From assembly GCF_024171735.1 (NCBI RefSeq), contig NZ_JAMTCH010000003.1, positions 608,841 to 672,840 of the forward strand: a stretch of DNA of 64,000 nucleotides, in the 5' to 3' direction. Origin of the DNA: Prauserella alba. Lineage in GTDB: Bacteria > Actinomycetota > Actinomycetes > Mycobacteriales > Pseudonocardiaceae. The notes beneath the pieces are model-generated. The model searched no databases and had not been told where the DNA came from. It saw only the letters and a list, made by a program, of their open reading frames with translations. The position numbers were made by a program, and so were the translations under genes. Every line of letters begins with the position of its first letter. Positions within the stretch are counted from its first letter, which is position 1. Below are positions 7,988-16,874 of the stretch, piece after piece.

Positions 7988-9118
7988 ATGCGCATCGTGA
8001 TCATCGGGTCGGGCATCGCAGGTGCGGGCACCGCATGGCAGCTGGCGCGGCGCGGCGCCGACGTCGTCGTGGTGGACGCCGACCACGCCGGGCGGGCGAC
8101 GGCCGCGGGCGCCGGAATCGTCTCGCCGTGGAACTCGCGGACGCTCGACGGCGACGAACTCGCCTTTCACGCCGAGGGCGCGGCCTACTACCGCACGATG
8201 GTCGACGAGCTGGCGGCCGACGGGGCAGGGGAGACGTCGTTCGCGATCGTCGGCGGGCTCGTCGTGTCGCAGGACGAGACGTGGCTGCGCGAGTTCCACG
8301 GACGCGCGCTCGAGCGGGCGCGGCGCTGGCCCGAGATGGGCGAGGTGTCGCTGCTCGACCCGGCGGCCGCCGCGGAGCGCATGCCGCTGCTGGCGCCCGA
8401 CCTCGGCGCGGTGCGCATCGCCGGGGGAGGACGGGTCGACGGGCGGACGCTGCGCGAGACGTTCCTCGCCGCGGCCGTCGCGCGCGGTGCGCGACTGCGT
8501 GGCGGCACGGCCGAACTCGTCGTCCGCTCCGGCCGCGTCGCGGGCGTGCGAGTGGCCGGCGACCTGGTGGAGGCGGACGGCGTGGTGCTCGCCGCCGGCG
8601 CGTGGACCGCCCCGCTGGCCGCGTCCCTCGGCGTGGCGCTTCCCGTCGAGCCCCAGCGTGGTCAGATCAGCCACTTCGGGGTCGGCGGTGCCGGCGACGA
8701 TCGCGGTACCGCGTCGTGGCCCGTCGTGTCCCCGGTCGGGTCCGGGCACTACATGCTCGCGTTCCCCGACGCCCGGGTCGTCGCGGGGGCGACCCGGGAG
8801 ACCGGGTCGGGCTTCGACCACCGTGTGACGGCCGCGGGGCAACGCGAGGTGCTGACCCAGGCGCTCGCCGTCGCCCCGGGCCTGGCCGACGCGACACTGC
8901 TCGAGACGCGCGTCGGCTTCCGGCCGGTCACGCCCGACGGGCGGCCCGTCATCGGTGCGCTCGCGGCGCACCCCGAGGTGACCGTGCTCACCGGCTTCGG
9001 CGCGGGTGGGCTGACGATCGGGCCGAACGCGGCGCGCCTGGCCGCGGCCGCTGCGCTCGGGGAGCGCCCGGACATCCCGGAGCTGTTCCGACCCGAACGG
9101 TTCGGCGGCGCCGCCTGA
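7988..9118 (+). CDS. FAD-dependent oxidoreductase, D-amino-acid oxidase (DAO) family
   Basis: 376-residue flavoprotein. The FAD dinucleotide loop GSGIAGAGTAW is at residues 7-17, followed by the acidic VVVDAD strand end. The C-terminal TGFGAGGLTIGPN segment contacts FAD in glycine oxidase and D-amino acid dehydrogenase relatives. The substrate is probably an amino acid or amine, but the sequence does not say which. The start ATG at 7988 is preferred over an in-frame codon 21 bases upstream because the beta-strand of the Rossmann fold begins immediately (MRIVIIGSG). It stands alone, divergent from the helicase and convergent with yaaA. Confidence 0.85.
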   Translation: MRIVIIGSGIAGAGTAWQLARRGADVVVVDADHAGRATAAGAGIVSPWNSRTLDGDELAFHAEGAAYYRTMVDELAADGAGETSFAIVGGLVVSQDETWLREFHGRALERARRWPEMGEVSLLDPAAAAERMPLLAPDLGAVRIAGGGRVDGRTLRETFLAAAVARGARLRGGTAELVVRSGRVAGVRVAGDLVEADGVVLAAGAWTAPLAASLGVALPVEPQRGQISHFGVGGAGDDRGTASWPVVSPVGSGHYMLAFPDARVVAGATRETGSGFDHRVTAAGQREVLTQALAVAPGLADATLLETRVGFRPVTPDGRPVIGALAAHPEVTVLTGFGAGGLTIGPNAARLAAAAALGERPDIPELFRPERFGGAA

Positions 9119-9138
9119 GGCCCCGCTCCGCCCGGTGG

Positions 9139-9879
9139 TCAGTGATCGGTGACGAGGACGAGGTCGGTCTCGCCCGCGCGCTCCATGGTCATGCCCGCCT
9201 TCTCCGCGACCGCCACCACTTTGTCCACAGTGGACGGCTCGGCGCGGCTCGTCACCAGTGCGGCGGCCAGCCTGCCCTTGTAGGCCTTGTTGTGGTGGCT
9301 GACGGTCCTGCGGTTGCCGGACGCGTCCTCGGTGACCACGCGCACCGTGACGGCACCGGGAATCCGCGCGAGCGCCGCGTACGCACCCGAGCGCAGGTCG
9401 ACGACGAGTTCGTCGGACTGCAGCACCGGTTCCAGCACCGGGCGCCACACCGACCGCAGCGCCGGGAACCCGGGCAGTGAGCTGCCGCCCGAGAGCCGGT
9501 AGGCCGGAATCGGATCACCCGCGCGCACGACACCGAACAGCGCCGACGCCACGGCCAGTCTGCTGCCGGCCCGGCCGGCCTCGGCACCGGTGAAGGACCC
9601 GGCGTCCAGGGCGTCGTAGAGCACGCCGGTGTAGCGCCGCAGCGCGGGCATCGTCGGCGACGTCCACAGCGCCGCGTTCCGCTCCACCTCGCCCGCCTGC
9701 CGCTCGGAGAGGCCGAGTGCGGCCAGGCTCGCGGGTACGTCGGCGGCCAGCTCGACGAGCGCATCGGCCAGCTTGCGCCGCACGGGGTTCAGTTCGGGCA
9801 GTGACAGCGCGTCCAGGTCGAGCGGGGCGCCGTCACCGCCTGCGGCCTTGGTCTCGGAAGGGGGCAACAGAACGAGCAC
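9139..9879 (-). CDS. yaaA: YaaA-family peroxide stress protein (DUF328)
   Basis: 246-residue protein of the YaaA/UPF0246 family, which in E. coli lowers intracellular free iron during peroxide stress and binds DNA. Family signatures are the start MLVLLPPSETK, the ALWTSPTMPALRRYTGVLYDAL segment in two parts around residue 70-90, the SALFGVVRAGDPIPAYRLS block, and the C-terminal SHHNKAYKGRLA basic patch. Length is normal (about 245-260). The start is GTG. It is divergent from proS with about 110 bp between them. Confidence 0.9.
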   Translation of the reverse strand: MLVLLPPSETKAAGGDGAPLDLDALSLPELNPVRRKLADALVELAADVPASLAALGLSERQAGEVERNAALWTSPTMPALRRYTGVLYDALDAGSFTGAEAGRAGSRLAVASALFGVVRAGDPIPAYRLSGGSSLPGFPALRSVWRPVLEPVLQSDELVVDLRSGAYAALARIPGAVTVRVVTEDASGNRRTVSHHNKAYKGRLAAALVTSRAEPSTVDKVVAVAEKAGMTMERAGETDLVLVTDH

Positions 9880-9992
9880 GCCGTCCGAGGGTAGTGCCGC
9901 TCCGGCGGCGCCCCGATAACCGGTTGTCCCGGCTCACGGCGCGCCGACTACCCTTCGTCCATCACCGCTTTCCGTCTCCCTAGGAGCACACC

Positions 9993-11741
9993 GTGATCAC
10001 CAGGATGTCGTCGTTGTTCCTGCGCACGCTGCGTGAGGACCCGGCGGACGCCGAGGTGCCCAGCCACCGGTTGCTGGTGCGCGCAGGCTACGTCCGCCGC
10101 GCCGCCCCGGGCGGCTACTCCTGGCTGCCGCTCGGCCTGCGCGTGCTGCGCAACATCGAGCGGGTCGTGCGTGAGGAGATGGACGCCATCGGCGCGCAGG
10201 AGATCCAGTTCCCCGCGCTGCTGCCGAAGGAGCCCTACGAGGCCACCGGCCGGTGGAGCGAGTACGGCGACACCGTGTTCCGGCTCAAGGACCGCAAGGG
10301 TGCCGACTATCTGCTCGGGCCGACGCACGAGGAGCTGTTCACGCTCACCGTCAAGGGCGAGTACAGCTCGTACAAGGACTATCCGGTGATGCTGTACCAG
10401 GTGCAGACGAAGTACCGGGACGAGGCGCGCCCCCGCGCGGGCGTGCTGCGCGGGCGCGAGTTCGTCATGAAGGACTCGTACTCGTTCGACCTCGACGACG
10501 AGGGGCTTGCAGCCTCGTACCAGAAGCACCGCGACGCCTACATCAAGATCTTCGACCGCCTCGGGCTCGACTACGCGATCGTCGCGGCGACGTCGGGGGC
10601 GATGGGCGGTTCGGCGTCGGAGGAGTTCCTGGCGACCGCCGAGTCCGGTGAGGACACCTACGTCCGCAGCACCGCCTCCGGCTACGCCGCCAACGTCGAG
10701 GCCGTGGTGACGCCCGCGCCGCCCGCGCGCGATCTGGCAGGCCTGCCCGAGGCGCAGGTGCACCACACCCCGGACACGCCGACGATCGAGACGCTCGTCG
10801 ACTTCCTCAACGGCGCGGGCATGGGCCGCGAGTTCACCGCCGCGGACACGCTCAAGAACGTGCTGGTCAAGACGCGCACTCCCGGCGAGAAGGAGTGGAC
10901 ACTCCTCGGTGTCGGCGTGCCCGGTGACCGCGAGGTCGACATGAAGCGCCTCGAAGCCGCGCTGGAACCCGCCGAGGTCGCGCTGGTCGAGGAGGCCGAC
11001 TTCACGGCGAACCCGTTCCTGGTCAAGGGCTACATCGGGCCGGGTGCGCTCCAGGCGAACGGCATCCGCTTCCTCGTCGACCCGCGCATCGTCACGGGAA
11101 CGGCGTGGGTCACCGGTGCGGACAAGTCCGACCACCACGTCGTCGACCTGGTGTGCGGCCGCGACTTCACCCCGGACGGCACCGTCGAGGCGGCCGAGGT
11201 GCGCGAAGGCGACGCCTCGCCCGACGGGCAGGGCACGCTCGTCGCGGCACGCGGCATCGAGATCGGCCACATCTTCCAGCTCGGCCGCAAGTACGCCGAC
11301 GCGTTCGAACTCGATGCGCTCGGGCCGGATGCGAAGCCGGTGCGCATCACCATGGGCTCGTACGGCATCGGCGTCTCCCGCCTGGTCGCGGCCATCGCCG
11401 AGCAGCACCACGACGAACTCGGCCTCGTGTGGCCGCGCGCCGTCACGCCCGCCGACGTGCACCTGGTCGTCGCGGGCAAGGACGACAGCGTGTTCGAGGG
11501 TGGCGAGCGCATCGCGGCCGAACTGTCGCAGCGTGGCGTGTCGGTGCTCTTCGACGACCGCACCGTCTCGCCCGGCGTGAAGTTCGCCGACGCGGAACTC
11601 ATCGGCGTGCCGACGATCGTCGTCGTGGGCAAGGGACTGGCGAAGGGCGTCGTCGAGGTGAAGGACCGTGCTTCCGGCGAGCGCACCGAGGTCGACGTCG
11701 ACGCCGTCGTCGAGCACCTGACGGGCCTCGTGCGCGGGTAG
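9993..11741 (+). CDS. proS: Prolyl-tRNA synthetase, bacterial type with editing domain
   Basis: 582-residue class II aminoacyl-tRNA synthetase that charges tRNA-Pro. The N-terminal catalytic region shows the LGPTHEE ATP loop and motif 2 ([16 protein letters not shown]), followed by the inserted cis-editing (INS) domain of bacterial-type ProRS, motif 3 ([10 protein letters not shown]), and a C-terminal anticodon-binding domain ([21 protein letters not shown] in part). Length matches the bacterial form. The GTG start has an AGGAG ribosome site seven bases upstream; an internal ATG at 10005 is a weaker alternative. Confidence 0.97.
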   Translation: MITRMSSLFLRTLREDPADAEVPSHRLLVRAGYVRRAAPGGYSWLPLGLRVLRNIERVVREEMDAIGAQEIQFPALLPKEPYEATGRWSEYGDTVFRLKDRKGADYLLGPTHEELFTLTVKGEYSSYKDYPVMLYQVQTKYRDEARPRAGVLRGREFVMKDSYSFDLDDEGLAASYQKHRDAYIKIFDRLGLDYAIVAATSGAMGGSASEEFLATAESGEDTYVRSTASGYAANVEAVVTPAPPARDLAGLPEAQVHHTPDTPTIETLVDFLNGAGMGREFTAADTLKNVLVKTRTPGEKEWTLLGVGVPGDREVDMKRLEAALEPAEVALVEEADFTANPFLVKGYIGPGALQANGIRFLVDPRIVTGTAWVTGADKSDHHVVDLVCGRDFTPDGTVEAAEVREGDASPDGQGTLVAARGIEIGHIFQLGRKYADAFELDALGPDAKPVRITMGSYGIGVSRLVAAIAEQHHDELGLVWPRAVTPADVHLVVAGKDDSVFEGGERIAAELSQRGVSVLFDDRTVSPGVKFADAELIGVPTIVVVGKGLAKGVVEVKDRASGERTEVDVDAVVEHLTGLVRG

Positions 11742-11768
11742 TCCGCGCACGAGCCGGGGGAGACATCG

Positions 11769-12902
11769 GTGATCTTCGGTCGCAAGAAGCGTGACGAGAC
11801 GTCGGCGCGCTACGGGTACGAGGACAAGGCCGCGCTGAAGGGTGTCGGCGGGTACGAGCCCGCCGATGCGAGCGACGCGTACCGGCCGCAGTCGTCACCC
11901 GCGCCGGATCCGTCCGCCCACCACCCGGCGGCGCACCGTCCGGCCGCGCCGTACTCGGGGACGGCCGGGCAACACGATCCGGCCACGCAGCACCCCGCCG
12001 GACAGCACCCGGCCGGACAGGGTGCGCCGACACCGGACCCTGCCACCCGGGGACCGGCGCACGGGCCCGCGCAACAGCCTGCCGCTCCCGGCCCGGGCGG
12101 GCCGGTGCCGCCGCCGCGGGTGAAGACGTCGTCACGGGCTGCGGGGCGGAGACGTTCGATCGGCTGGATTCCCCCGCTCGTGGCGGTTGCGGCGATGTGG
12201 GGTGTGCCGCAGCTGTTCCCCGAGGACGACGGGACGAGTGCCCACGTGGATTCGGACGCCCCGACGTCGGAGTACACCCCGCCGCCGGAAACGCGGGTCA
12301 GCGTGCCGGCGGCCGTCGACGGCTGGCACTCGGTGGCCGGTGGTGACGGCGCGTACGCCTACGACGTGCCGCCGGACTGGCAGCCCGAGCAGGGTGTGGT
12401 GCACGGCTGGGAGGCAGGCGGCGGATACGACGCCCGGTTCGCGCTGTCGACGTCGGCGTTCGTCGGCAAGGAGTGCGACGACGCGACGCATGCCGGTGGT
12501 GCTGGTGTCACCAGCTATGACCGGCCCGTGGACGCGGCGGCTCGGCCGCTCGTGGAGGAGGTGTCCGCCCGGGCCTACGCCGCGGACGGCGGTGCGAAGC
12601 CGCGGGTGCGGGTGGTCGCGGAGGACGCGGGCCGGTTCTCCGGTGGTGAGCGTGGCTCGGGGCGGACGCGGTCGCTGATCGCCGAGGTGACGCCCGCCGA
12701 GCCCGGAGGATGCGTGCCGGATCGCGCCGTCGTCGGCACCAGGACCGTCGGCTCGGCCGAGGGCGACGGCACCGTCGTGGCGCTCGTCGTCTACGCCGAC
12801 GCCGAGCTCGCCTCGGCGGAGGACGTCCGGCGGATCCTCGGCAGCTTCCGCGGAGTTCCCGAGTCCGACCGCAGCACGGTCACGGTCACGCCGACCGGCT
12901 GA
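11769..12902 (+). CDS. Single-pass membrane protein with proline/histidine-rich cytosolic part, unknown function
   Basis: 377 residues. Residues 1-30 are charged, about 35-120 are a disordered Pro/His/Ala region with repeated HPAGQ-type units, and one membrane helix follows (GWIPPLVAVAAMWGVPQL, around 137-154). The remaining 220 residues are predicted extracytoplasmic and contain two well-spaced cysteines (GKEC, GGC) that could form a disulfide. No catalytic motif was recognised. GGGGGAG precedes the GTG start by seven bases, and the gene follows proS by 27 bases, so it may be co-transcribed. The layout resembles many uncharacterised actinomycete envelope proteins. Confidence 0.7.
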   Translation: MIFGRKKRDETSARYGYEDKAALKGVGGYEPADASDAYRPQSSPAPDPSAHHPAAHRPAAPYSGTAGQHDPATQHPAGQHPAGQGAPTPDPATRGPAHGPAQQPAAPGPGGPVPPPRVKTSSRAAGRRRSIGWIPPLVAVAAMWGVPQLFPEDDGTSAHVDSDAPTSEYTPPPETRVSVPAAVDGWHSVAGGDGAYAYDVPPDWQPEQGVVHGWEAGGGYDARFALSTSAFVGKECDDATHAGGAGVTSYDRPVDAAARPLVEEVSARAYAADGGAKPRVRVVAEDAGRFSGGERGSGRTRSLIAEVTPAEPGGCVPDRAVVGTRTVGSAEGDGTVVALVVYADAELASAEDVRRILGSFRGVPESDRSTVTVTPTG

Positions 12903-12961
12903 CCGCGCCCCCGGCCGCCGGACGGGACGGGTTCCGGATAGGGCGGTGGTTCGGGCACCGG

Positions 12962-13660
12962 CTAGCCCAGGATGGCCCGTAGCGCCGCGCCGGTGTCGCC
13001 GAGGTCGGGCAGGACGGCGTGGGCTCCGGACGCGCGCAGTTCGTCGACGCCGTGCCTGCCCGTCGCGACGGCCACGGCGACGGCGTCGCACGCGAGCGCG
13101 GCGGCGACGTCGTGCGGGGTGTCGCCGATGACGACGACCTGCTCCGGGGCGCGGTTGTGCTTGCCGGAGGCGAGCTCGACGGCCTTCGCGACGAGTTCGG
13201 GGCGGTGGGCCGACAGCGAGCCGTAGCCGCCGATCTCGAAGTCCAGGTGGGTGTGCAGGCCGAACGCGCTCAGCTTGTGACGGGCGATCGCCGGCAGGTT
13301 GCCGGTCACCAGCGACTGCACGACGCCGTGGGTTTCGGCCAGCCGGGTCAGCACGTCGGTGACGCCGGGCAGGACCGTGCCGCGGGCGCGCAGGTCGTCG
13401 GCCGGGTCGGTGGCGAGCGCGGTGAGTTCCCGCCACAGCCGGTCGATCAGTTCGGGTGTCGGTTCGACGCCGTGTGCGGTGAGCAGCTCGGTGGTGATCG
13501 CGAGCTCGGTACGGCCGGGAAACGGTGGCATCCGTTCGAGGGTCACGCCCGCGACCGTCGCGAGCGCTTTCCGGTACCAGTCGCCGCCACTGCCGGACAG
13601 GTCGACGAGCGTGAGGTCGATGTCCCAGAGCACGAGGTGGGCGGGCTGGCTGTGGGTCAC
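12962..13660 (-). CDS. HAD-superfamily hydrolase (phosphoglycolate-phosphatase-like)
   Basis: 232 residues from the GTG at 13660. Motif I is DIDLT near the N-terminus, with the nucleophilic first Asp. Motif II falls in the SLVTGNL strand, a lysine is available in KAVELASGKH, and motif IV is VVIGDTPHDV. A helical cap is inserted between motifs I and II, as in phosphoglycolate and beta-phosphoglucomutase-type enzymes. The substrate cannot be read from sequence. The start is uncertain: GTG 13669 and an ATG further upstream are also in frame; I prefer 13660 because the HAD core begins seven residues later. Confidence 0.82.
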   Translation of the reverse strand: MTHSQPAHLVLWDIDLTLVDLSGSGGDWYRKALATVAGVTLERMPPFPGRTELAITTELLTAHGVEPTPELIDRLWRELTALATDPADDLRARGTVLPGVTDVLTRLAETHGVVQSLVTGNLPAIARHKLSAFGLHTHLDFEIGGYGSLSAHRPELVAKAVELASGKHNRAPEQVVVIGDTPHDVAAALACDAVAVAVATGRHGVDELRASGAHAVLPDLGDTGAALRAILG

Positions 13661-13685
13661 GTCGGACACGGTATCGGACCGTTTT

Positions 13686-13748
13686 TCAACAAGCGTTGAC
13701 ATCTTCCGGTGGTCCGCGTGTACGTTGACTTCTACATCCGAATTCAAC
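13686..13748. promoter_or_regulatory. AT-richer promoter/operator region with TCAAC/GTTGA repeats
   Basis: Two inverted repeats are visible: TCAAC-4-GTTGA at 13686-13699 and a 9-bp arm pair at 13724-13748 (GTTGACTTC / GAATTCAAC, one mismatch, 7-base spacer). A TTGACA hexamer at 13696 with TACGTT 19 bases later could be a promoter for the membrane protein gene starting at 13787. Repeat and promoter overlap, which suggests repressor control; no regulator gene is adjacent. Confidence 0.45.
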
Positions 13749-13786
13749 ATCCGAAGAATTTAGTGGCTCAGGGTTGGGAGGTCGCC

Positions 13787-14938
13787 ATGTCGGAGACCGG
13801 GACGCGGGCGCGCACGCTCGTCGTGGGTACGGCGGTGGCGGGGGCGCTGGTCGCGATCGTGCTGGGTTTCCTCACGTTCGGCGCGCAGGCGAGTTCGCAG
13901 CCGCATCGCCTTCCCGTGGCCGTGGCCGTGCCGGACGCCGCCCCGCCAGAGCTGCACGCGGCTGCCGAACGTGTCGCCGCGACGGGTGGCGAGGCGCTCG
14001 AATGGTGGGTTGTCGAGCCCGGCGAGGGGCGCGCACTCCTCGACGACCAGGACGTCTACGGAGTCCTGGAGCTCGGTCTCGGCCGCGGCGGGCCCACGGT
14101 CACCGCGGTGACGTCCGGCGCCGTCAACCCGGCGGGAACGCAGATCGCCGGGCAGGCCGTGACGACGGCGGGGCAGCGGGTCGCGGAGGCTCTCGGTGAG
14201 GCAACACCGGCGGCGTCACCGCAGGTGCGCTCGGAGACGATCCACGACACGGGCCCTGCCGGACGGACGGCGCCCCTCGGGATCAGCGCCCTCGCGTGGG
14301 TCGGCGGCCTGGCCGGTTCGGCGCTGCTGGCGGTGCAGGTGCGCCGCCAGCGGTTGCGTCCGGGCGCCGGCGCCCGCTGCGCACACCTGGCGCTCACCGT
14401 CGTGCTCGTGACCGGTGTGCTCGCCGGATTCCTGGCGCTGTGGGACTCCTCGTGGGACCTGGGCTGGCCGGTGCTCGGCTTCCTCGCCCTCACCGCGAGC
14501 GCTTTCGCCGCCGTGCAGGGTGCGCTGCTGCGGTGGCTCGGGATCCCTGCGATGGCCGTACTCGGCCCGCTCTACCTGCTGGCACCCTCGGTGGCCTCGC
14601 AGGTACCGGAGACACTCGAACCCGCCTACCGGGTCCTGCTGTGGTCCTGGACGCCGTTCCGGTTCTCGACCGAGGGCCTGCGCAGTCTGCTCGCCGGCAC
14701 TCCGGGGACCGACCAGGTCACCGTCGCGCTCTGGGTGCTCGGCGCGATGCTCGTGGTGGGCCTGACCGCGCTGCTGTGGCCGCGGGGGACCCCGGACGGG
14801 GCGCGGTCAGCCGGCGAGGAAGCTGAGCCGGACGCGGCGGACCGCGTTGTCGACGTTGGTGTCGACGAGACAGACCGACTGCCACGTACCGAGCGCGAGC
14901 GCCCCGCCGAACACCGGGACGGTGGCATACGGCGGTAG
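13787..14938 (+). CDS. Multi-pass membrane protein, ABC-2/YhgE-like topology
   Basis: 383 residues. One N-terminal helix (about 12-34) is followed by an extracytoplasmic domain of roughly 130 residues and then five to six hydrophobic helices (from about 165 to 345). This layout is shared with ABC-2-type permeases and YhgE/Pip-like proteins, but no ATPase gene is adjacent, so function is open. The start ATG is chosen for its GGGAGG ribosome site; the frame is open upstream to 13709 through the presumed operator. The last 44 codons, polar and charged, lie on the strand opposite the end of the convergent YjbQ gene (132-bp overlap). Confidence 0.72.
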   Translation: MSETGTRARTLVVGTAVAGALVAIVLGFLTFGAQASSQPHRLPVAVAVPDAAPPELHAAAERVAATGGEALEWWVVEPGEGRALLDDQDVYGVLELGLGRGGPTVTAVTSGAVNPAGTQIAGQAVTTAGQRVAEALGEATPAASPQVRSETIHDTGPAGRTAPLGISALAWVGGLAGSALLAVQVRRQRLRPGAGARCAHLALTVVLVTGVLAGFLALWDSSWDLGWPVLGFLALTASAFAAVQGALLRWLGIPAMAVLGPLYLLAPSVASQVPETLEPAYRVLLWSWTPFRFSTEGLRSLLAGTPGTDQVTVALWVLGAMLVVGLTALLWPRGTPDGARSAGEEAEPDAADRVVDVGVDETDRLPRTERERPAEHRDGGIRR

Positions 14939-15223
14939 GAACGCGGGCAGCACGTGGTCGCGGCCGTGGCCGTGGCTGCCGTGGTGGTGCCGCCAGCGGT
15001 CGTCGCGCGGCAGCAGGTCGTCGAGGGCGGCGAGCAGGTCGTCGTCACTGCCCGCGCCGGTTTCCAGGACCGCCAGCCCGGCCGTCGCGTGCGGTACCCA
15101 CACGTGCAGCAGACCGTCCCCGGCCCCGTCCGGCACGTCCGCGAGGAAACGTTCAGCCTCGCGCGTCAGATCGGCCACCACCGCACTGCCGCCGGTGCGG
15201 ATCTCGATCTCGGTGGAGTGCAT
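14807..15223 (-). CDS. YjbQ/UPF0047-family protein (secondary thiamine-phosphate synthase type)
   Basis: 138 residues, the normal length for this family. Hallmarks are LLHVWVPHATAGLAVLE with its conserved His, a His/Gly-rich loop in the middle (six or more His within 20 residues, candidate metal site), FGGALALGTWQSVCLVD and a C-terminal NVDNAVRRVRLSF strand. YjbQ proteins can supply weak thiamine-phosphate synthase activity, but their physiological role is unsettled. The ATG at 15223 begins directly before the first beta strand. Its final third overlaps the convergent membrane protein gene. Confidence 0.88.
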   Translation of the reverse strand: MHSTEIEIRTGGSAVVADLTREAERFLADVPDGAGDGLLHVWVPHATAGLAVLETGAGSDDDLLAALDDLLPRDDRWRHHHGSHGHGRDHVLPAFLPPYATVPVFGGALALGTWQSVCLVDTNVDNAVRRVRLSFLAG

Positions 15224-15381
15224 GCCCCCACCGTACGCAGCGTGGGCTGGATCCGCGGAGACGATCACCGGCAGGCGAGTGCTTCTACGTCACCTCGCCA
15301 CGACACACAAGACGTGATCTTCGTTACAACATGGTCCATGATGGTGATCGACAGGTTCCTCGGGCGAGGAGGACGTGCAAG

Positions 15382-16512
15382 GTGGCAGGACCGCTGACGG
15401 TCGGTGTCGTCGCCGAGACGGCGCCGGGGGAACGACGGGTCGCACTGGTGCCGAAGCTTGCCGAGCGCCTGGCCGGCCGGGGGCTACGGGTCGTGGTCGA
15501 ACCGGGGGCGGGCAGCCGGGCGGGACTGCCCGACGAGCTGTACACAGCAGCCGGCGCGGAGCTCGGGAGCGGAGCCGAGTCCTCCGGCGGCGATGCGGGC
15601 GATCCCCGCCGCAGCGACATCGTGCTCACTGTGACGCCACCGTCCGAGGAGGACATCGCGCGGCTCGCCGCCGGTACCGTCCTCATCGGATTTCTCGACC
15701 CGCTCGCCGCCCCCGAACGGGTCCAGGCCCTGGATCGCGCCGGGATCGTCGCGCTGGCCGTCGAATCGATCCCGCGGATCTCACGCGCGCAGGCGATGGA
15801 CGCGCTGTCGTCGCAGGCGAACGTCTCCGGGTACCGTGCCGCGTTGCTGGCGGCGCAACTCTCGCCCCGGTTCTTCCCGATGCTCACGACCGCGGCAGGC
15901 ACCGTGCCGCCCGCGACGGTGCTCGTGCTCGGTGCAGGTGTCGCCGGACTGCAGGCACTCGCGACGGCGAAACGGCTCGGCGCGCAGGCGACCGGCTACG
16001 ACGTGCGCCCCGAAGTCGCCGAACAGGTGCGGTCGGTGGGTGCGCAGTGGCTGGACCTGGGTATCGAGGCGATCGGTGACGGCGGTTACGCCCGCGAACT
16101 CACCGACGACGAACGCGCCGAGCAGCAACGCAGGCTCACCGAGGCGATCGGCGGCTTCGACGTCGTGATCACCACGGCACTGGTCCCCGGACGCACGGCC
16201 CCCACCCTCGTCACCGCGGGCGCCGTGCGGGGGATGCGCCCCGGCAGCGTCATCGTCGACCTGGCAGGGGCGACCGGCGGCAACTGCGAGCTGACCGAAC
16301 CCGGCGAGGACGTCGACGTCGGCGGCGTGACGATCAGCTCGCCGCTCAACCTGCCCGCCGGGATGCCCCTGCACGCCAGCGAGCTGTACGCGCGGAACCT
16401 CGTCGAACTGATCGAACTGCTCGTGGACTCCGAAGGCCGGTTCGCGATCGACCCGGCCGACGAGATCGTCGCCGGCGCCTGTGTCGCCGGCAGGCCGGAG
16501 GAGGTGGCGTAG
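15382..16512 (+). CDS. pntAa: NAD(P) transhydrogenase alpha subunit, soluble NAD-binding part
   Basis: 376-residue NAD(H)-binding domain I of proton-translocating transhydrogenase, homologous to alanine dehydrogenase. The N-terminal GVVAETAPGERRVALVP block, the AMDALSSQANVSGYRAAL signature, the VLGAGVAGLQALATAKRLGA dinucleotide fold and TTALVPGRTAP are visible. The enzyme transfers hydride from NADH to NADP+ using the proton gradient. GTG 15382 is preferred because GAGGAGG precedes it; the frame is open upstream to 15331. Its stop shares a base with the pntAb start, giving a three-gene operon as in many actinobacteria. Confidence 0.94.
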   Translation: MAGPLTVGVVAETAPGERRVALVPKLAERLAGRGLRVVVEPGAGSRAGLPDELYTAAGAELGSGAESSGGDAGDPRRSDIVLTVTPPSEEDIARLAAGTVLIGFLDPLAAPERVQALDRAGIVALAVESIPRISRAQAMDALSSQANVSGYRAALLAAQLSPRFFPMLTTAAGTVPPATVLVLGAGVAGLQALATAKRLGAQATGYDVRPEVAEQVRSVGAQWLDLGIEAIGDGGYARELTDDERAEQQRRLTEAIGGFDVVITTALVPGRTAPTLVTAGAVRGMRPGSVIVDLAGATGGNCELTEPGEDVDVGGVTISSPLNLPAGMPLHASELYARNLVELIELLVDSEGRFAIDPADEIVAGACVAGRPEEVA

Positions 16513-16874
16513 TGCCGATCGAAAGCATCGCGATCCTGGTACTGGCCGGATTCGTGGGCTACACCGTGATCTCCAAGGTGCCCAACACGCTGCACACCCC
16601 GCTGATGTCGGGGACGAACGCCATCCACGGCATCGTGCTGCTCGGCGGGCTCATCGTGCTCGGCCACGGGGTCGACGGGGTGCTGAACAAGATCCTGCTC
16701 GTCGTGGCCATCGCGTTCGGGATGATCAACGTGGTCGGCGGGTTCCTCGTCACCGACCGCATGCTCGGCATGTTCAAACAGCGCCCCGGCGGACAGCGCC
16801 CCGGCGGACAGCGCCCCGACGGACAGCGCGCCGGCGGGCAGCGGCCCGGCGCGCGTGAGGAGGGCGAGCAGTGA
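16512..16874 (+). CDS. pntAb: NAD(P) transhydrogenase alpha subunit, membrane part
   Basis: 120 residues. Three membrane helices (about 3-20, 34-54, 56-80) include the family's KVPNTLHTPLMSGTNAIHGI sequence. This is the separate transmembrane section of the alpha subunit. It ends in a cytosolic tail made of five near-copies of a QRPGG pentapeptide (about residues 90-113), which is not part of the usual subunit. The GTG start overlaps the pntAa stop and the end overlaps pntB by four bases. Confidence 0.92.
   Translation: MPIESIAILVLAGFVGYTVISKVPNTLHTPLMSGTNAIHGIVLLGGLIVLGHGVDGVLNKILLVVAIAFGMINVVGGFLVTDRMLGMFKQRPGGQRPGGQRPDGQRAGGQRPGAREEGEQ
16779..16850 (+). repeat. 15-bp tandem repeat in the 3' end of pntAb
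   Basis: Unit CAGCGCCCCGGCGGA is repeated at 16779, 16794, 16809, 16824 and partly at 16839. The first two are identical and the rest have one to three changes. It keeps frame and encodes the QRPGG-type tail. Confidence 0.85.

Noticed and set aside
9948-11750. Minus-strand open frame of 600 codons
   Set aside because: Antisense to proS, which has all class II motifs.
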